Assembly (NCBI GenBank): GCA_964586025.1
Contig: CAZPGF010000137.1
Location: 1-6,794, forward strand
Direction: 5' to 3'
Length of the DNA stretch: 6,794 nucleotides
From: JACKGW01 sp964586025
GTDB lineage: Bacteria; Planctomycetota; PLA2; JAEUHO01
Shown: piece after piece, positions 5,541 to 6,794 of the stretch
How positions within the stretch are numbered: the stretch's first letter is position 1
Layout: each line of letters begins with the position of its first letter
The notes under the pieces: generated by a model
Databases searched by the model: none
What the model was told of the DNA's origin: nothing
What the model saw: only the letters and a program-made list of their open reading frames with translations
Position numbers and translations under genes: made by a program

Positions 5541-5819
5541 CTACTTCGCCGAAGCGACCTTCACGCCGGAGTGGCCGCGGAACAGCCGGGTCGGCGCGAA
5601 CTCGCCGAGCTTGTGCCCCACCATGTCCTCCGTGACGTAGACCTTCACGAAGGTCTTGCCGTTGTGGACCATGAACGTGTGCCCGACGAACTCGGGCACG
5701 ATGTCCGAGCGGCGGGCCCACGTGCGAAGGGCCTCCTTGCGACCGGAGTCCTCGAGCCCGAGAACGCGCTCAAGCAGGCGTTCGTCGACGTACGGGCCCT
5801 TCTTCAGGCTGCGTCCCAT
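5541..5819 (-). CDS. rpsS: 30S ribosomal protein S19
   Basis: The product is 92 residues, the normal length. S19 sits in the head of the small subunit with S13, near the A-site tRNA. The start at MGRSLKKGPYVDERLL is the canonical S19 N-terminus, and the signature GHKLGEFAPTRLFRGHSG lies at residues 68-85, close to the C-terminus. The core IVPEFVGHTFMVHNGKTFVKVYV (in part, residues 40-62) is also typical. A GGGAG sequence lies about ten bases before the ATG. The minus-strand frame stays open far upstream through rplB, but that part is an out-of-frame shadow. Ten bases separate its stop from rplV, and that stop is part of the next ribosome-binding site (TAGGGAGACAAGC before the ATG). Confidence 0.98.
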   Translation of the reverse strand: MGRSLKKGPYVDERLLERVLGLEDSGRKEALRTWARRSDIVPEFVGHTFMVHNGKTFVKVYVTEDMVGHKLGEFAPTRLFRGHSGVKVASAK

Positions 5820-5845
5820 GTTCGCGTGCTCCCTTCGGGTCCGGG

Positions 5846-6694
5846 CTACTTCCCGACGTGCTTGCCGCGCTTGCGGCCAAGCACGATCAGGGAACTGCTC
5901 TGTTTGCGCGGTATGCGCGTGTTGCCGCCCTTGGCGAGTTGGCCCCACGGCGAGACCGGATGACGACCGCCCGAACGCCGGCCCTCGCCGCCGCCCATCG
6001 GATGGGAGACGGGGTTCATCGCCGATCCGCGCACCTTCGGCCTCTTGCCGCGATGGCGGTTCCGGCCGGCCTTGCCGATCTTGACGAGGCTGTGGTCGAC
6101 GTTGCCGACCTGGCCGATGGTCGCGCGGCAGTCGACGTGGACCTTGCGCATCTCGCCGCTCGGCAGCGTCAGCAGCGCGTACCGACCCTCGCGGGCGCTC
6201 AGGACCGCCTGCGTGCCGGCACTGCGACACATCTGCGCGCCGCGGCCCGGGACCAACTCGATCGCGTGGACGGCGAGGCCGACGGGCACGTTGCGCAGGG
6301 GGAGGTTGTTTCCCGGCTTGGGCTCCGCGGCCGCACCGTTGTGGATCGTCGCGCCGACCGCGACGCCGTGCGCGGCGAGGACGTACCGCTTCTCGCCGTC
6401 GGCGTAGTGGATCAGGTGCAGGCGCGCGTTGCGGTTGGGATCGTACTCGAGAGCCGCGACGCGACCGGGCACCCCGTCCTTGTCCGAGCGGAGGAAGTCG
6501 ACCAGACGGTAACGGCGCTTGTGACCGCCGCCCCGACGGCGCATCGTCATGCGGCCGACGTTGTTGCGGCCGCCGGAACTCGTCTTGCCGACGACGAGAC
6601 GCCGCTCGGGCGCCTTCCGCGTGAGATCGCTCGTATCGACGTACGAGAGACCACGCTGGCCGTTCGTGATGGACTTTACCCGGCGGATGGGCAT
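5846..6694 (-). CDS. rplB: 50S ribosomal protein L2
   Basis: The gene encodes 282 residues, slightly longer than the usual 273-277. L2 binds 23S rRNA, helps join the subunits and supports the peptidyl transferase centre. The start is the ATG giving MPIRRVKSITNGQRG, preceded by GAGGAG about eight bases upstream; longer open frame upstream is read-through of rplW sequence in another frame. The N-terminal OB-fold region and the central SH3-like domain are intact (GGGHKRRYRLVDF at about 55-67, VGNVDHSLVKIGKAGRNRHRGKRP at about 196-219, in part). The C-terminal loop reads NPVSHPMGGGEGR at 227-239, followed by GGRHPVSPWG. The histidine corresponding to E. coli His229 is kept (His231 here), but the neighbouring Asp and second His of the usual DHPH are Ser and Met. 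The gene ends with TAG, 26 bases before rpsS. Confidence 0.98.
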   Translation of the reverse strand: MPIRRVKSITNGQRGLSYVDTSDLTRKAPERRLVVGKTSSGGRNNVGRMTMRRRGGGHKRRYRLVDFLRSDKDGVPGRVAALEYDPNRNARLHLIHYADGEKRYVLAAHGVAVGATIHNGAAAEPKPGNNLPLRNVPVGLAVHAIELVPGRGAQMCRSAGTQAVLSAREGRYALLTLPSGEMRKVHVDCRATIGQVGNVDHSLVKIGKAGRNRHRGKRPKVRGSAMNPVSHPMGGGEGRRSGGRHPVSPWGQLAKGGNTRIPRKQSSSLIVLGRKRGKHVGK

Positions 6695-6729
6695 GGGACG
6701 TCTCCTCGCGGCGGCATCGCCGCACGCGA
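6695..6729 (-). other. rplW-rplB spacer with a small GC hairpin and the rplB binding site
   Basis: This is the longest intergenic gap in the window, 35 bases. It holds a short perfect inverted repeat, GCGGC-ATC-GCCGC (6711-6723 on the plus strand), with five G/C pairs and a three-base loop, followed downstream by GAGGAG, the ribosome-binding site of rplB. There is no U-tract, so it is not a rho-independent terminator. In DNA this GC-rich such a short repeat may be chance. Confidence 0.35.
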
Positions 6730-6794
6730 TCAATAGAACTCGATGCTGTCGCCGGCCTTGACGGTGACGACGGCGCGCTTCCACGGGCTCGTGC
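6730..6794 (-). CDS. rplW: 50S ribosomal protein L23, C-terminal fragment
   Basis: Only the last 20 codons and the TGA stop lie in the window; the gene continues beyond the right edge. The visible tail reads TSPWKRAVVTVKAGDSIEFY, which matches the usual end of bacterial L23 (a basic strand, then a V-T-L/V-K-x-G-D-x-I-E-F-type ending). L23 binds 23S rRNA domain III at the polypeptide exit and is the docking site for trigger factor and SRP. Its place directly before rplB is the standard S10-operon order. The identification rests on this short tail plus position, and both agree. Thirty-five bases separate its stop from the rplB start. Confidence 0.87.
   Translation of the reverse strand, partial: TSPWKRAVVTVKAGDSIEFY

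Noticed and set aside
5820..6725. Upstream open extension of the rpsS frame through rplB
   Set aside because: It is a shadow of rplB; S19 begins at its canonical MGRSLKKGP with a binding site.
5858..6736. A 292-residue open frame on the plus strand opposite rplB
   Set aside because: It is a codon-bias shadow of rplB with no recognisable family.
1..6794. A hidden novel system such as a defence island, mobile element or repeat array
   Set aside because: Both strands are accounted for by core ribosomal-protein genes with gaps of 35 bases or less. No direct repeats, transposase, integrase or RNA gene was seen.

Overview
The window is one continuous block of ribosomal-protein genes, all on the minus strand, so it is transcribed from the right end to the left. 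In that order it holds rplW (3' end only), rplB, rpsS, rplV, rpsC, rplP, rpmC, rpsQ, rplN, rplX, rplE, rpsH, rplF, rplR, rpsE and rplO (5' part only). This is the distal half of the classical S10 operon running straight into the spc operon. There is no RNA gene, mobile element, CRISPR array or terminator that I can support. No stretch lacks a gene for more than 35 bases.

The DNA is GC-rich (roughly two thirds G+C by eye) and the genes use strong third-position G/C. The organism is a bacterium. Several proteins have a flavour I associate from memory with Planctomycetota or the wider PVC group: the L14 start and its RFDSNA segment, the S5 stretch around PAAPGTGIIAG, the S3 stretch around GSIPLSTLKADIDYG, the L15 FEGGQMP...KKGFNN region, and the L2 HPMGGGEGR loop. 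Loss of rpmD fits that reading. This is an inference without a search.

Region by region: 6730-6794 is the L23 C-terminus. 4055-6694 carries L2, S19, L22, S3 and L16, separated by 4-26 bases. 2793-4058 is a tightly coupled run of L29, S17, L14 and L24 in which each start codon overlaps the previous stop. 367-2787 carries L5, S8, L6, L18 and S5. 1-370 is the start of L15. Nearly every start has a clear Shine-Dalgarno sequence, often containing the stop codon of the gene before it. The products assemble into the two ribosomal subunits, and the compact layout suggests a single transcript with translational coupling to keep them in balance.

The main departures from the textbook order are that rpsN (S14) is absent between rplE and rpsH, where only two bases lie, and that rpmD (L30) is absent between rpsE and rplO, where the genes overlap. 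Smaller protein-level oddities are an altered loop next to the conserved histidine of L2, a longer and altered tunnel hairpin in L22, and a C-terminal extension on L29. I found no new system here; this is core housekeeping DNA with some lineage-specific variations.
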